The notes under the pieces are model-generated. The model had not been told where the DNA came from. It worked only from the letters and a program-made list of their open reading frames with translations, and made no database searches. A stretch of DNA of 61,085 bases from positions 1 through 61,085 of the forward strand of contig JADIIM010000009.1 in the NCBI GenBank assembly GCA_015351705.1, written 5' to 3'. Of this stretch, positions 21,412 to 30,151 are shown piece after piece. The position numbers and the translations under genes are program-made. The stretch's first letter is position 1, and every line of letters begins with the position of its first letter. This DNA is from Aeromicrobium sp. GTDB lineage: Bacteria > Actinomycetota > Coriobacteriia > Anaerosomatales > Anaerosomataceae.

Positions 21412-22512
21412 CTACCCGAGCCGGACGGGCATGAGCAAGTAGGTGAAACCGTCTCCCTCGGCTGGCTTTAAGACTCCGGGCTTCAGAGGACTTGTCACCT
21501 CGATAGCGATGGTGTCCCCTTCAGCGATAGACACACCGTCGAGAAGATAGCCGTGGTTGAACGCGATTTCGACATCTTCACCCTCTGGTGTCACCGGCAC
21601 GTCTTCGGCTGCCTCACCGACATCCTGCGTGGTCGCGGACAGGTTCAGTGTGTGCTCTTCAACCGAGACGCTCAGCCGAAGCGGGGCGTTATGCACGGCC
21701 ATCAACGAAACGCGTTTGATCGCATCAAGGAACTCACCTCTATCCACCACGGCTCTGGTGGTGTGTTCTTTAGGCAGGAGCTGCCGGTAGTTCGGGAACG
21801 ACCCTTCGATCCTGCGGGAAATGAACGTCGTCTCCTGGAATGAGAAGACCACTTGGTTCTCCGCCACCCCGATCGTCAAGGAATCCGCATTACCGGCGAG
21901 CTTTGCGACGTCTTCCATCGCTTTACCCGGAACCACGAGTTCGATCTCCGCACTGACCTCTGCTATTGCCACTTCCTTGACACAGAGCCGATAGGAATCG
22001 GTCGCAATCATCTTCAGATTACCTGGCTCCACAACCATGAGGATTCCAGTAAGGATGGGCCGGGTCTCGTCTCTGCTGACAGCGCGCGAGACCTGATGTA
22101 CAACAACGGTGAACACGTCCGTCGGGAGTGTGACCGAGTCTGCGGGGTCGACATCAGGGAACTTCGGATAGTCCTCGGCAGCGAGTGTCTTGATCTTGAA
22201 CGACGATTGTCCGCAGGTGATAGCCGCGGAGCCGGCCTCCGTGGTGTCTATGGTGACGGCTGCCTCAGGGAGACTCCGGATGATGTCTGTCAGTAGTTTC
22301 CCGGGGACGACGGTCTGCCCTGGAGTATCTATCTTTCCAACAGCCGAGGTCTTGATCGAGACTTCCAGGTCTGTGGCCTGGAAGACGACCGTATCACCTG
22401 ATGCACTGAGGTGAACTCCGGACAGGATCGGGAGCGTCGTGCGTGATGAAAGGCCCCGGGAGACCGTGGACAGAGCCTCGAGCAGGGCACCGCGTGCGAT
22501 GGATACCTTCAT
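21412..22512 (-). CDS. dnaN: DNA polymerase III beta sliding clamp
   Basis: A 366-aa clamp with the start MKVSIARGALLEALSTVSRGLSSRTTLPILSG and the conserved C-terminal segment ending LLMPVRLG, which forms the polymerase/loader binding pocket. It is separated from dnaA by 245 bp that contain DnaA-box-like sites. ATG 22512 has AGGAGAGG upstream. Base composition of this gene is visibly less GC-rich than the flanking regions. Confidence 0.98.
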   Translation of the reverse strand: MKVSIARGALLEALSTVSRGLSSRTTLPILSGVHLSASGDTVVFQATDLEVSIKTSAVGKIDTPGQTVVPGKLLTDIIRSLPEAAVTIDTTEAGSAAITCGQSSFKIKTLAAEDYPKFPDVDPADSVTLPTDVFTVVVHQVSRAVSRDETRPILTGILMVVEPGNLKMIATDSYRLCVKEVAIAEVSAEIELVVPGKAMEDVAKLAGNADSLTIGVAENQVVFSFQETTFISRRIEGSFPNYRQLLPKEHTTRAVVDRGEFLDAIKRVSLMAVHNAPLRLSVSVEEHTLNLSATTQDVGEAAEDVPVTPEGEDVEIAFNHGYLLDGVSIAEGDTIAIEVTSPLKPGVLKPAEGDGFTYLLMPVRLG

Positions 22513-22757
22513 CCCGCGTCCTCTCCTAGTTCTTATCTATACATCACAACAGTATCAGTAGTAATAAGGCCTGTGCATTCTGTGGAAACTGACTATCACC
22601 GCAGGTGTAGTGGTCTTCTTGACTGTTGAGAGGATGTGGACTGAGAGGTGGTATCCGTCCACACCTTCCACAAGACAGCAGAACAATCCACAGAGCGCAC
22701 GCCGTCTCCCTTGTTTATCAAGGCGTTGTCCACAACCCGCCAACCCCCGCTACGGTC
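22513..22757. other. dnaA-dnaN intergenic region with DnaA-box-like sites (possible second half of origin)
   Basis: 245 bp without a gene and comparatively AT-rich (notably around 22535-22570). It holds near-matches to the DnaA box TTATCCACA, e.g. CAATCCACA at 22684-22692 and TTGTCCACA at 22726-22734, plus several more TCCACA/TGTGGA cores. It must also carry the dnaN promoter/leader. A bipartite origin (sites on both sides of dnaA) is known in several bacteria; here it is inference. Confidence 0.5.
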
Positions 22758-24131
22758 TCAGGATCGCTGCCGGATGTTGTTGGTGAGCGTCTGGATCTGG
22801 TTGTAGACATCGCGCTGTTCCTTCATCAACCGCTGGATCTTCGTGTTCGCGTGGATCACCGTGGTGTGGTCCCTGCCACCGAATTCGGATCCGATAGCCG
22901 GGAGCGAGTGGTCGGTCAGCTCTCGTGAAAGGTACATGGCGACCTGCCGAGGAAAGACGATCGACTGAGCCCGTTTGTCACCGATCAAGTCGTTCTTCGA
23001 GACACCGTAGAACTTACAGACCTCCTGTTGGATGGTCGAGATGGATATTGGTTTGATCGAGCGCTCGGGGAAGATGTCCTTCAGCACGCTGTGGGCAAGG
23101 TCTAGATCAAGTGGGTGGCGAGTGAAGGAGCTGAAGGCAGCCACACGCAGGAGAGCCCCTTCGAGCTCACGGATGTTGTTTGAGAAGCGATCAGCGATGA
23201 GTGAGAGAACGTCGTCCGGTACCGAAAGGCCATCGAACTCTGCTTTGCGCCGTAAGATGGCGATCCGGGTCTCAAGGTCCGGTGGTTGGATGTCCGCGAT
23301 CAAACCCCACCCGAAGCGAGTGCGAAGTCGCTCCTCGATGTCACCGATCTCTGCGGGGGGCCGGTCAGAAGACAGCACGATCTGCTTCCCGGCCTCCCTG
23401 AGTGTGTTGAATGTGTGGAAGAACTCCGTCTGTGTGCTCTCTTTGCCCGCAATGAACTGGATATCGTCGATGAGCAAGACATCGTTCTCACGGTATGTGC
23501 TCCTGAATCCATCCATACGGCGATTGGAGCGGTCGCCGATGGAATTGATGAAGTCATTGACGAACTGCTCGCTCGACACGTACTTGACCTTCATATGCGG
23601 ATAGCTTGACCGCACGTACGCGCCGATCGCCTGTAGCAAATGGGTCTTGCCCAGGCCGGCTCCTCCGTAGATGAACAGCGGGTTGTATGCCGAGCCCGGC
23701 GCCTCAGCCACCGCAAGTGACACATGGTAGGAGAACTGGTTCGAGGCACCCACGACGAACGAGTCGAACGTGCATTTGGGATTGAACTCCCCATCGATCG
23801 CAGTACTGGGTGCGACTTCGACCCGGGGCCCCGGGTCGAGCTCGACCGTCTCCGGCTCGACCGGCTGCTCAAGCGAGGGCCCCATACCACTGACACTGAA
23901 ACGGATGACCATAGGTGACCCGGTCACCTGTGTGAGTGCCGATGAGAGAAGGCTTGCGTAGCGCGTCTCAAGCCAGTCCCGAGCGAAGTCGTTTTGGACA
24001 GAGATGATCATCTCGTGGTCAACAACGCCGACGGGCGTGGTCTGTTCGAACCACGTCTTGAAGGTCGGAGTGTTGAGTTCGCTTCGGACGACTCCCAGGG
24101 TGTCCTGCCAAACCTGCTGCACGTCCATCAT
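22758..24131 (-). CDS. dnaA: Chromosomal replication initiator DnaA
   Basis: A 457-aa initiator. Domain I is about 1-85. A short linker precedes the AAA+ core: [21 protein letters not shown] (Walker A), [14 protein letters not shown] (Walker B), box VI arginine [10 protein letters not shown]. Domain IV (360-457) has the DNA-binding signature [16 protein letters not shown]. Starts with tandem ATGs at 24131/24128. It lies 15 bp downstream of the GHKL-ATPase gene, so the two are probably co-transcribed from within oriC. Confidence 0.98.
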   Translation of the reverse strand: MMDVQQVWQDTLGVVRSELNTPTFKTWFEQTTPVGVVDHEMIISVQNDFARDWLETRYASLLSSALTQVTGSPMVIRFSVSGMGPSLEQPVEPETVELDPGPRVEVAPSTAIDGEFNPKCTFDSFVVGASNQFSYHVSLAVAEAPGSAYNPLFIYGGAGLGKTHLLQAIGAYVRSSYPHMKVKYVSSEQFVNDFINSIGDRSNRRMDGFRSTYRENDVLLIDDIQFIAGKESTQTEFFHTFNTLREAGKQIVLSSDRPPAEIGDIEERLRTRFGWGLIADIQPPDLETRIAILRRKAEFDGLSVPDDVLSLIADRFSNNIRELEGALLRVAAFSSFTRHPLDLDLAHSVLKDIFPERSIKPISISTIQQEVCKFYGVSKNDLIGDKRAQSIVFPRQVAMYLSRELTDHSLPAIGSEFGGRDHTTVIHANTKIQRLMKEQRDVYNQIQTLTNNIRQRS

Positions 24132-24146
24132 CGTGAGGTCGCCACC

Positions 24147-24947
24147 TTATCGTCCGAAGAGTGAGTCGAGATACCGTGAACCGCGCTCCGTGAGCACCCG
24201 CTTGCCGTTCTCGTCAGCTGCGAGCAGGTCGTTCTCGCAGAGATGCTCAAGGTCACGGTGCGCGGTGGAGAGGCCGACGCCGAGCTCACGGGAAATCACC
24301 GTCGGCCCCACCGAGCCAAGCTCCATCGCCAGAGAAAGCACCTGCTTCTGCCGAACAGTGAGTGGAGGCGCTGCGTCTGCTTCGATCACCGGTCGCGTCT
24401 CATGCGACACACCCGGCCGGCGCGCCTCAGGGTCGCCCATCCGCATGGTCACGACTGTGCCGGACCCCAGGTTGTCCTCGATCTCGATCGTGCCGCCCGA
24501 GAACGTCAAACACTCGCGGGCCACTGGTAGGCCGGAGCCGACACCTTTGATCACGCCTTTCATGTCCTCGCTGGCAGTGGAAAATCCAGGAAGGAAGACG
24601 CGCTCCTTGTCGCGGATCCCGGGGCCTTGGTCCGCGAACCGGATGGTCGTTCCACCATCAAGGACGCTTACAACGGCTTCATGGAAACCCGCGTGGATGA
24701 AGTTCTCCACTACCTCTCGGATGACCGAGTAGGGCATGTTGCCACCGGCCTCGTGAGAAAGCTGGTACGTCCGGGTGGACAGGTCCTCGATGAGGGCCCG
24801 TGCGTCACGGGCGGATATCCGCTCGACACGAGGAGCGGCCGTCAGGGAGTCGTAGACCGCGATCAAGGCAGGGCCTGGTTCCCGGAAGGCCTCGGGGCGC
24901 GCGGCGTCGGTGACACCCGGTCGATCTGCTGCGTAGAAGGTCTTCAC
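24147..24947 (-). CDS. GHKL-type ATPase with C-terminal helix-turn-helix, upstream of dnaA
   Basis: A 266-aa protein I do not recognise as a named family. Residues ~55-170 form a histidine-kinase/anti-sigma-type ATPase: N-box IREVVENFIHA (Glu78, Asn82), G1 DQGPGI (Asp106), G2 KGVGSGLPVA, and GSGTVVTM. There is no HisKA dimerisation/phosphoacceptor domain and no membrane segment. Residues ~194-266 look like a winged/MarR-like HTH (LTVRQKQVLSLAMEL..VISRELGVGLSTAHRDLEHL..LLAADENGKRVLTERG). The GTG at 24947 fits AGGGGG upstream; GTG 24956 is the alternative. It abuts oriC and runs into dnaA, suggesting an ATP-dependent or partner-regulated regulator of initiation genes. Confidence 0.72.
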   Translation of the reverse strand: MKTFYAADRPGVTDAARPEAFREPGPALIAVYDSLTAAPRVERISARDARALIEDLSTRTYQLSHEAGGNMPYSVIREVVENFIHAGFHEAVVSVLDGGTTIRFADQGPGIRDKERVFLPGFSTASEDMKGVIKGVGSGLPVARECLTFSGGTIEIEDNLGSGTVVTMRMGDPEARRPGVSHETRPVIEADAAPPLTVRQKQVLSLAMELGSVGPTVISRELGVGLSTAHRDLEHLCENDLLAADENGKRVLTERGSRYLDSLFGR

Positions 24948-24956
24948 CCCGGACAC

Positions 24957-25674
24957 CCCCCTTCAGTCCACAGAACTGTCCACACCTGTCGATAGTGATC
25001 ACCCGAGAGAACTTGCTGGTAAAGGGTGTGTGTTGAAGCATCGTTTCCTGGTTGAGACATCGATGAGAGGCGGCGATGAACAGCCGGTTTCCCTGTTATC
25101 CACAAGAGTTTCCACACCTGTGGATAGGCTTTCCGTGGCCGGCATCGAACACGCGTCGAACAACCAGGTGTGGGGCACTTCCGTGAGTGGAACACCTTTC
25201 CGAGCACCGCGCGGGCTGTGGGAACACGCGCGCGACTGTGGACATAGTCGCGTGGAACACGGAAGCTCACGAAAGAGCGCTTGCCGACCTTGTGGACAAC
25301 CCGTGGTCACTTATGCTAAGCGACCGTCGGCGAATCGGAGTGCACACCCTTTGAGCAGCAGGTTTTCAAGGATTGGGCCCGCTTAGGGCGGCCCGGTGAG
25401 CGTCGCCGATTCTAGCAGAACGGCATGATCGTCCACAACGAGACCGCAGGCGTTATCCACAGGGTGCTCGTGCTCGACTCCTGCGTTTTCCACAGTATCC
25501 ACAGATTTCTCAGATTCCTGACGACCGTTCTCGCGCCTGCTGCTCTCGGTGACATGACCTCCTCGGGCGCAGTGCGGACGCGCCACCTCGTGCGTTGACA
25601 CCCGCGGTTCCGCGTCGCTATAATCGCGAGGCTTGTGCCCGGTTCAGGGCCGGGTCTCGACAGGAGGTACGGAA
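24957..25674. other. oriC: Chromosomal replication origin (oriC)
   Basis: About 700 bp without coding potential between the divergent dnaA and rpmH gene blocks. DnaA boxes seen: TTATCCACA at 25096-25104 and 25453-25461 (exact), CTATCCACA on the minus strand at 25119-25127, GTATCCACA at 25495-25503, plus weaker TTGTGGACA/TGTCCACA copies near 24977, 25236 and 25290. Genes on both sides point outward. I could not place a clear AT-rich unwinding element, which may lie in the dnaA-dnaN gap instead. Confidence 0.92.
25595..25624 (+). promoter_or_regulatory. Strong housekeeping promoter of rpmH
   Basis: Exact consensus hexamers: -35 TTGACA at 25595-25600 and -10 TATAAT at 25619-25624, spacer 18. 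It is followed by AGGAGG at 25661 and the rpmH GTG at 25675. Best sigma-70-type promoter in the window. Confidence 0.9.
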
Positions 25675-25821
25675 GTGAAACGCACCTATCAGCCCAATAA
25701 TCGGAAGCGCGCCAAGACGCACGGCTTCCGCAAGCGGATGTCCACCAAGGCCGGCCGCGCCATTCTTGCAGCACGGCGCCGCAAGGGCCGCAAGATCCTC
25801 TGCCCGAGCGCCCCGTCGTAG
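25675..25821 (+). CDS. rpmH: 50S ribosomal protein L34
   Basis: 48 aa, [22 protein letters not shown] then a basic tail, the classic L34 sequence. GTG 25675 lies 8 nt after AGGAGGT. The C-terminus (KILCPSAPS) is slightly longer than in most L34 proteins. First gene of the rpmH-rnpA-yidD-yidC-jag operon. Confidence 0.97.
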   Translation: MKRTYQPNNRKRAKTHGFRKRMSTKAGRAILAARRRKGRKILCPSAPS

Positions 25822-25849
25822 ACGGATCGCCCCGTGTGGGGCGGTAGTG

Positions 25850-26191
25850 ATGCGGACGATCACCTCCAAGGTCGACATTGAGCGGCTGTTCAGGGAGGGG
25901 ACACGGACATCGTCCAAAGTGGCGACGGTACTGGTAGCTCCGACACCTGAAGCACGCGACCAACACGGGCGCGTGCTTTTCGTCGCAGGCCGCCGAATCG
26001 GCGGTGCGGTCACGAGGAACCGGGCCAAGCGGGTTTTGCGTGAGGCCGCGAGGCGAAGCGGCGCGCCCTGGCCCGGTCTCGATGTCGCTCTTCTCGCCCG
26101 CCCGACAACACCCGCAGCCGCGCCGGCCGAGATCGACACGGCCTTGCGGGTGGCGATAGCGCAGTGGGAGCGAAGGGGCGGCGGACGATGA
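25850..26191 (+). CDS. rnpA: Ribonuclease P protein component
   Basis: About 113 aa, C5 protein of RNase P, which matures the 5' ends of tRNAs together with the RNA subunit. The RNR-type motif [22 protein letters not shown] is clear. The start is ATG 25850 or the adjoining GTG 25847; the ribosome site is weak, in keeping with coupling to rpmH 28 bp upstream. Its stop overlaps the yidD start (ATGA). Confidence 0.95.
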   Translation: MRTITSKVDIERLFREGTRTSSKVATVLVAPTPEARDQHGRVLFVAGRRIGGAVTRNRAKRVLREAARRSGAPWPGLDVALLARPTTPAAAPAEIDTALRVAIAQWERRGGGR

Positions 26192-26409
26192 TCGACCCCC
26201 TTGCGAGAGTGATGGTCCTCCTCATCAGGATCTACCAGCGAGTCGTCTCGCCGATCTTCCCGCCAAGCTGTCGCTTTCAGCCGACGTGCTCCGCATATGC
26301 CGTCACCGCTCTGGAGCGCTACGGCGTCATCCGTGGTGGGTGGCTCGCGCTCAAGCGGGTGGGGCGGTGCCATCCATGGAACCCCGGAGGTCCCGACCCG
26401 GTGCCATGA
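26188..26409 (+). CDS. yidD: Membrane protein insertion efficiency factor YidD
   Basis: 73 aa with the family signature: [34 protein letters not shown]...[15 protein letters not shown]. Small membrane-associated protein that aids YidC-dependent insertion; three conserved Cys are present. Overlaps rnpA by 4 bp. Confidence 0.96.
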   Translation: MIDPLARVMVLLIRIYQRVVSPIFPPSCRFQPTCSAYAVTALERYGVIRGGWLALKRVGRCHPWNPGGPDPVP

Positions 26410-26518
26410 CGCGCGCGCGGTAGTATAGTGTGATGATCGCGCATGCGACCCCCGGCGCCTGCCGGAGTGGGCCACCACATCATCGATGCCGTATCACAAG
26501 CGAGGAGGCTGGCGTTCC

Positions 26519-27250
26519 GTGCTAGAGCCGATAGAGCGATTCTTGTTCGACGTGCTGCAGGTGCTCCATGGGTTCGTTGGTGACTACGGACTGGCGATCA
26601 TCTGTCTGACGATCGTGATTAGGATCCTGCTGCTCCCACTTACCATAAAACAGACCCGTTCGATGTACGAGTTGCAGCGGATCCAGCCGAAGATCAAGGA
26701 GCTGCAGGAGAAGTACAAGAACGACAAAGAGAAGCTGCAGGAAGAGACGCTGAAGTTCTATCAGGAGAACAAGGTCAATCCATTCGGAGGGTGTCTCCCC
26801 TTGTTGCTCCAGATGCCGATCTTCTTTGCGCTCTTCAGAATGCTGGGCACAACTGGTACCACCCCGGGCCTGTTCCCGCAGTACATCGACACGATCGCAA
26901 CGAGCCAGGGTGAGGCCGCAGCGGCTGCAGCTTCTCGGTTCTTTGGCATCCTGCCTGACATCACCATGTCTGCCGGACAGGTGTACACGGCGAGCGGTCT
27001 TGCCTCAGCCCTCCCGTACATCGTGTTCGTCATCCTCTTCGGCCTCAGTACGCTGTTGCCGCAACTGATGCAGCCGGGGGCACAGGCCCAGCAGAAGCAG
27101 ATGGGTATCCTGATGAGCGGGATGATGTTGTTCTTCGGCTGGAGCGTGTCAGCCGGAGTCGTTCTTTACTGGGTCACGCAGGGATTGCTCGGCGTGCTCC
27201 AGCAAGTCATTCAGACTCGGGTGTACAAGGCTCAGGAGGAGCACGCATGA
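26519..27250 (+). CDS. yidC: Membrane protein insertase YidC/Oxa1
   Basis: 243 aa. Lacks the large periplasmic P1 domain of Gram-negative YidC, as expected for a Gram-positive type. Membrane segments near 18-40 (LAIICLTIVIRILLLPLTIKQ), 85-105, 150-172 and 185-220; the hydrophilic-groove Arg is probably in the first segment (IRILLLP). The cytosolic coiled-coil hairpin ELQRIQPKIKELQEKYKNDK follows it. I chose GTG 26519 since CGAGGAGG (26501-26508) is well placed; ATG 26486 lies upstream of that site. Overlaps jag by 4 bp. Confidence 0.94.
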   Translation: MLEPIERFLFDVLQVLHGFVGDYGLAIICLTIVIRILLLPLTIKQTRSMYELQRIQPKIKELQEKYKNDKEKLQEETLKFYQENKVNPFGGCLPLLLQMPIFFALFRMLGTTGTTPGLFPQYIDTIATSQGEAAAAAASRFFGILPDITMSAGQVYTASGLASALPYIVFVILFGLSTLLPQLMQPGAQAQQKQMGILMSGMMLFFGWSVSAGVVLYWVTQGLLGVLQQVIQTRVYKAQEEHA

Positions 27251-27981
27251 TTCGAGAGATAGTGAGCGAGGGCCCATCGGTCGCTGAGGCGATCGATGCC
27301 GCTCTTGAGGAGATGGGCGTCCAGCAAGATGCCATCGAGTATGAGGTGCTTGAGGAACCCGGAAAGGGTCTGTTCGGCGCGGCCGGGCGCAAGGCGCGCG
27401 TCAAGGTGCGCCTGAGGCCCGAGGCACTCGTTGACACCGATTCCGACGATGACGAGGAGTCCGATTCGGCGCAGGGTGCCGTGGACTTCGCCACTGTCGC
27501 TGACGCCCCTGAGCTCACAGACGAGCAGCTGGATGCTGTTGCTGACGCCGGGGTGGCGACGATCAACGAGTTGCTCGGGGTTCTCGGGCTCGAGGCCGAT
27601 GTCGAGGAGTACGAGGGTGACGAGCGTGAGATCATCCTTGACATCGTCGGGGATGATCTCGGTCTGCTGATCGGACGGCACGGCAGGACGCTCGATGCGA
27701 TGCAGGTCGTCGTGTCCGCGATCACCAACCGCCGACTCGATTACCGGCACCCGGTGGTTGTGGACGTATCCGGGTATCGCCATCGCCGACGTCTCAAGCT
27801 TGAAGAGATGGCGCAGCGCGCTGCTGACCGGGCTGCTCGGCAGCGGCGCTCCGTGGAGCTCCGGCCCATGACCAGCTTCGAGCGGCGGGTCATCCATATG
27901 GCGCTACGAGCCGACAGGCGTGTGACTACTGCGAGTGAAGGCCAGGAGCCGCGACGGATGGTCGTCATCCACCCGAAGTAG
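27247..27981 (+). CDS. jag: Jag/KhpB family RNA-binding protein
   Basis: 244 aa. Jag_N domain at residues 1-55 (REIVSEGPSVAEAIDAALEEMG, KGLFG), an acidic linker with LTDEQLD, a KH domain (~115-190, LLIGRHGRTLDAMQ), and a C-terminal R3H domain (~185-244, SFERRVIHMAL). Binds RNA with its partner KhpA and affects cell division and wall synthesis in Gram-positives. Always near yidC in such operons. Followed by a strong terminator. Confidence 0.95.
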   Translation: MIREIVSEGPSVAEAIDAALEEMGVQQDAIEYEVLEEPGKGLFGAAGRKARVKVRLRPEALVDTDSDDDEESDSAQGAVDFATVADAPELTDEQLDAVADAGVATINELLGVLGLEADVEEYEGDEREIILDIVGDDLGLLIGRHGRTLDAMQVVVSAITNRRLDYRHPVVVDVSGYRHRRRLKLEEMAQRAADRAARQRRSVELRPMTSFERRVIHMALRADRRVTTASEGQEPRRMVVIHPK

Positions 27982-28006
27982 CCGGTGATCTTGCATGGTT
28001 CGATGG

Positions 28007-28029
28007 AAGGGGCGCCGACGGCGCCCCTT
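28007..28029 (+). terminator. Terminator of the rpmH-jag operon
   Basis: Perfect 10-bp stem AAGGGGCGCC / GGCGCCCCTT with loop GAC, followed by CTTG. Begins 26 bp after the jag stop. Confidence 0.85.
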
Positions 28030-28483
28030 CTTGCATGTCCACGGCCTAAGAATCGCATGGTGCTACGTGCGGGGGACTGCTCGCCGCCGTAGTCACAGCG
28101 ACGATGGTCCGTCGTGAGCGTGCTGCTACGCACTAGGACCGCTTCGATGTCGGAGACGATTCTCTCGGAGCCGTGACAGTCCCGTGCGTGCGCCTAGATC
28201 CGCGGACTCAGCTGGCACAAGGCGCTTCTACTGATGAGACTCGGTCTGCTTGAGCGGTCTTCACGCTCCCCCACGTGGCTGCTGCGCTGAGTGTCCAGTC
28301 GAGTGCACTGCCCACGCTGCCATAAGCACCGTTTGGTGTCTGACGTCCACGGGACGTGGAGTACAGGCACCAATCTCATTCCACAGCGCCTGACGGCTGC
28401 GGTCCTACTCGATGCGGGAGGGTGCGTGGCCGTAGATCACCAGACTACGAAGGCGCCGCACATCAGCGGCGATCAAGTGAGCA
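28030..28483. other. Gene-free stretch between the jag terminator and parS
   Basis: About 450 bp in which no convincing reading frame, tRNA or known RNA was found; open frames are under 62 codons in any frame and none has a ribosome site. It has more A/T and less obvious codon periodicity than neighbours. It probably holds the promoter of rsmG and may hold centromere-related sequence, given the two parS sites at its right edge. Confidence 0.5.
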
Positions 28484-28499
28484 GGTTTCACGTGAAACA
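28484..28499. promoter_or_regulatory. parS: parS site 1 (ParB-binding centromere)
   Basis: GGTTTCACGTGAAACA, one base off the universal 16-bp parS palindrome TGTTTCACGTGAAACA. Lies about 1.7 kb from parB. Confidence 0.9.
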
Positions 28500-28541
28500 T
28501 GGTAGGCTCAGCCTGCGCGTTCGGTTTGTGCGGCGGAGGGA

Positions 28542-28557
28542 TGTTTCACGTGAAACA
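28542..28557. promoter_or_regulatory. parS: parS site 2 (ParB-binding centromere), overlapping the rsmG start
   Basis: TGTTTCACGTGAAACA, an exact parS palindrome, 58 bp from site 1. It covers the rsmG start region, between the GGAGGG ribosome site and the first codons, so ParB loading could affect rsmG transcription. Confidence 0.96.
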
Positions 28558-29272
28558 CAATCGTATCCGCATCGCTGGCGAGGACATTCGGAACCTGGCT
28601 GAAGCGGCCGGTCTCGCCCTGCCGCCAGGGGCTGCGGAACAGCTCGCGGCTCATGCCGAGATGGTCCTTGATATGAACAAGGTGATGAACCTTACGCGCA
28701 TCACCGAGTCAGACGACGTCGTACGCCTACACATACTCGATTCGATTGCGTGGCTTGCAGACTTCGGTACTATCGAGGGTCCGGTGGTGGACATCGGGTC
28801 GGGCTCTGGCTTTCCCGGCGCAGCAATCGAGATCATGACCGGCGTACCCGTGCTTCTCTGCGAGTCGGTATCGAAGAAGGCCAGCTTCCTGCAGGGACTT
28901 CAGGCGGCGCTTGATCTTCGCGGCGGCGTCTTTGTCGGAAGGGCTGAGGACCTCGCCCGCGAACGACCGGAGGAGTTCCGGACGGTAACTGCGCGCGCGC
29001 TGTCAAGTATGCCCTCCCTGCTGGAGCTTGCTGCACCGCTCTTGATGCAACAGGGGCGGCTCATTGCCCTGAAGGCGGACCCCTCGTCGGCGGAGCTCGA
29101 CTGGGCCGACCGTGCGGCGATGAAGTGCGGGATGTCTAGGCCAGTACGAGCGGCATACGCAATTCCGGGTGCGGAGGTCGCACGCAGCATCCTCGTCTCC
29201 ACTCGGACCGCCCCGCCACAGATGCGCCTGCCGCGACGGAACGGCATGGCGCAGAAGCACCCGGTTGGATGA
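28550..29272 (+). CDS. rsmG: 16S rRNA (guanine527-N7)-methyltransferase RsmG
   Basis: About 240 aa. SAM-binding motif VVDIGSGSGFPGAAIEI, substrate-loop NLTRITESDDVVRLHILDSI, and VTARALSSMPSLLELAAPLL, all typical of RsmG/GidB. It methylates G527 in 16S rRNA; loss gives low-level streptomycin resistance in other bacteria. GTG 28550 is preferred because GGAGGG ends 9 nt upstream; ATG 28541 (MFHVKH, encoded by the parS sequence itself) abuts the ribosome site. Confidence 0.95.
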   Translation: MKHNRIRIAGEDIRNLAEAAGLALPPGAAEQLAAHAEMVLDMNKVMNLTRITESDDVVRLHILDSIAWLADFGTIEGPVVDIGSGSGFPGAAIEIMTGVPVLLCESVSKKASFLQGLQAALDLRGGVFVGRAEDLARERPEEFRTVTARALSSMPSLLELAAPLLMQQGRLIALKADPSSAELDWADRAAMKCGMSRPVRAAYAIPGAEVARSILVSTRTAPPQMRLPRRNGMAQKHPVG

Positions 29273-29350
29273 CAGGTCAGCCAGCCCTATCCGTGCCCGC
29301 CTTGCTGTCGTATACTTCGCTCGAAGAACGGCGTCGGTGAGGGAGGGCGC

Positions 29351-30151
29351 GTGTCGACTGGTGACAGCACGCGGATTGATGGCGCCCGCGAGGCGTTCGT
29401 CATTGCCGTGGTCAATCAGAAGGGCGGAGTCGGGAAGAGCACAACCGCCGTGAATCTCGCGGCGACCCTCGGGGATGAGGGCCGGCGCGTCCTTCTGATC
29501 GACCTGGATCCGCAAGGAAATGCCACATCCGGCTACGGGCTTGACAAGAATCAACGGGAGGAATGCATCTACAATGCGCTTCTCGGTGACGTGCCATTGG
29601 AGCAGCTGATCGAGCCCGTCGAGGTCGAACATGTGTTCGTTGTTCCGTCGACGATACAGCTCGCCGGCGCCGAGATCGAGCTGGTATCGTCTTTCAGCCG
29701 CGAGGCGAAGCTGAAGCACGTTCTGATGCCGGTCCGTGGCGACTTCGACTTCGTCATCATTGACTGCCCGCCCTCCCTGGGCCTCTTGACCATAAACGCG
29801 CTGACCGCGGCAGACGGGGTACTCATCCCGGTCCAGTGTGAGTACTACGCGCTTGAAGGGCTGAGCAAGCTGCTTGAGAGTGTGCGTCTTGTGAAGACGC
29901 ACCTGAACCCCGATCTTGAGGTGTTCGGCGTGCTCATGACGATGTTCGACGGGCGGACGCGGCTGTCGCAGCAGGTGGTCGACGAGGTTCGCGACTTCTT
30001 CGAGGAGAAGGTGTTCGACACGCTGATTCCCCGTGGCGTGAGGCTGTCAGAGGCGCCGAGCTTCGGGCTGCCGGTGACGCTGTACGACCCAAGCGGTCGT
30101 GGCTCCGATGCCTACCGGAAACTCGCGAAAGAGGTGATAGGCCGTGTCTAA
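29351..30151 (+). CDS. parA: Chromosome partitioning ATPase ParA/Soj
   Basis: 266 aa. Deviant Walker A KGGVGKSTT, Walker A' IDLDPQGNATSG, Walker B FVIIDCPPSLGLL. N-terminal extension is short, as in chromosomal Soj-type proteins. Start GTG 29351 after GAGGGAGGG. Works with ParB and parS in origin segregation. Overlaps parB by 8 bp. Confidence 0.97.
   Translation: MSTGDSTRIDGAREAFVIAVVNQKGGVGKSTTAVNLAATLGDEGRRVLLIDLDPQGNATSGYGLDKNQREECIYNALLGDVPLEQLIEPVEVEHVFVVPSTIQLAGAEIELVSSFSREAKLKHVLMPVRGDFDFVIIDCPPSLGLLTINALTAADGVLIPVQCEYYALEGLSKLLESVRLVKTHLNPDLEVFGVLMTMFDGRTRLSQQVVDEVRDFFEEKVFDTLIPRGVRLSEAPSFGLPVTLYDPSGRGSDAYRKLAKEVIGRV

Noticed and set aside
25305-25400. Start of a gene in the oriC region (short open frames up to about 118 codons)
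   Set aside because: The frames overlap DnaA boxes, have no ribosome sites and lack any family pattern.
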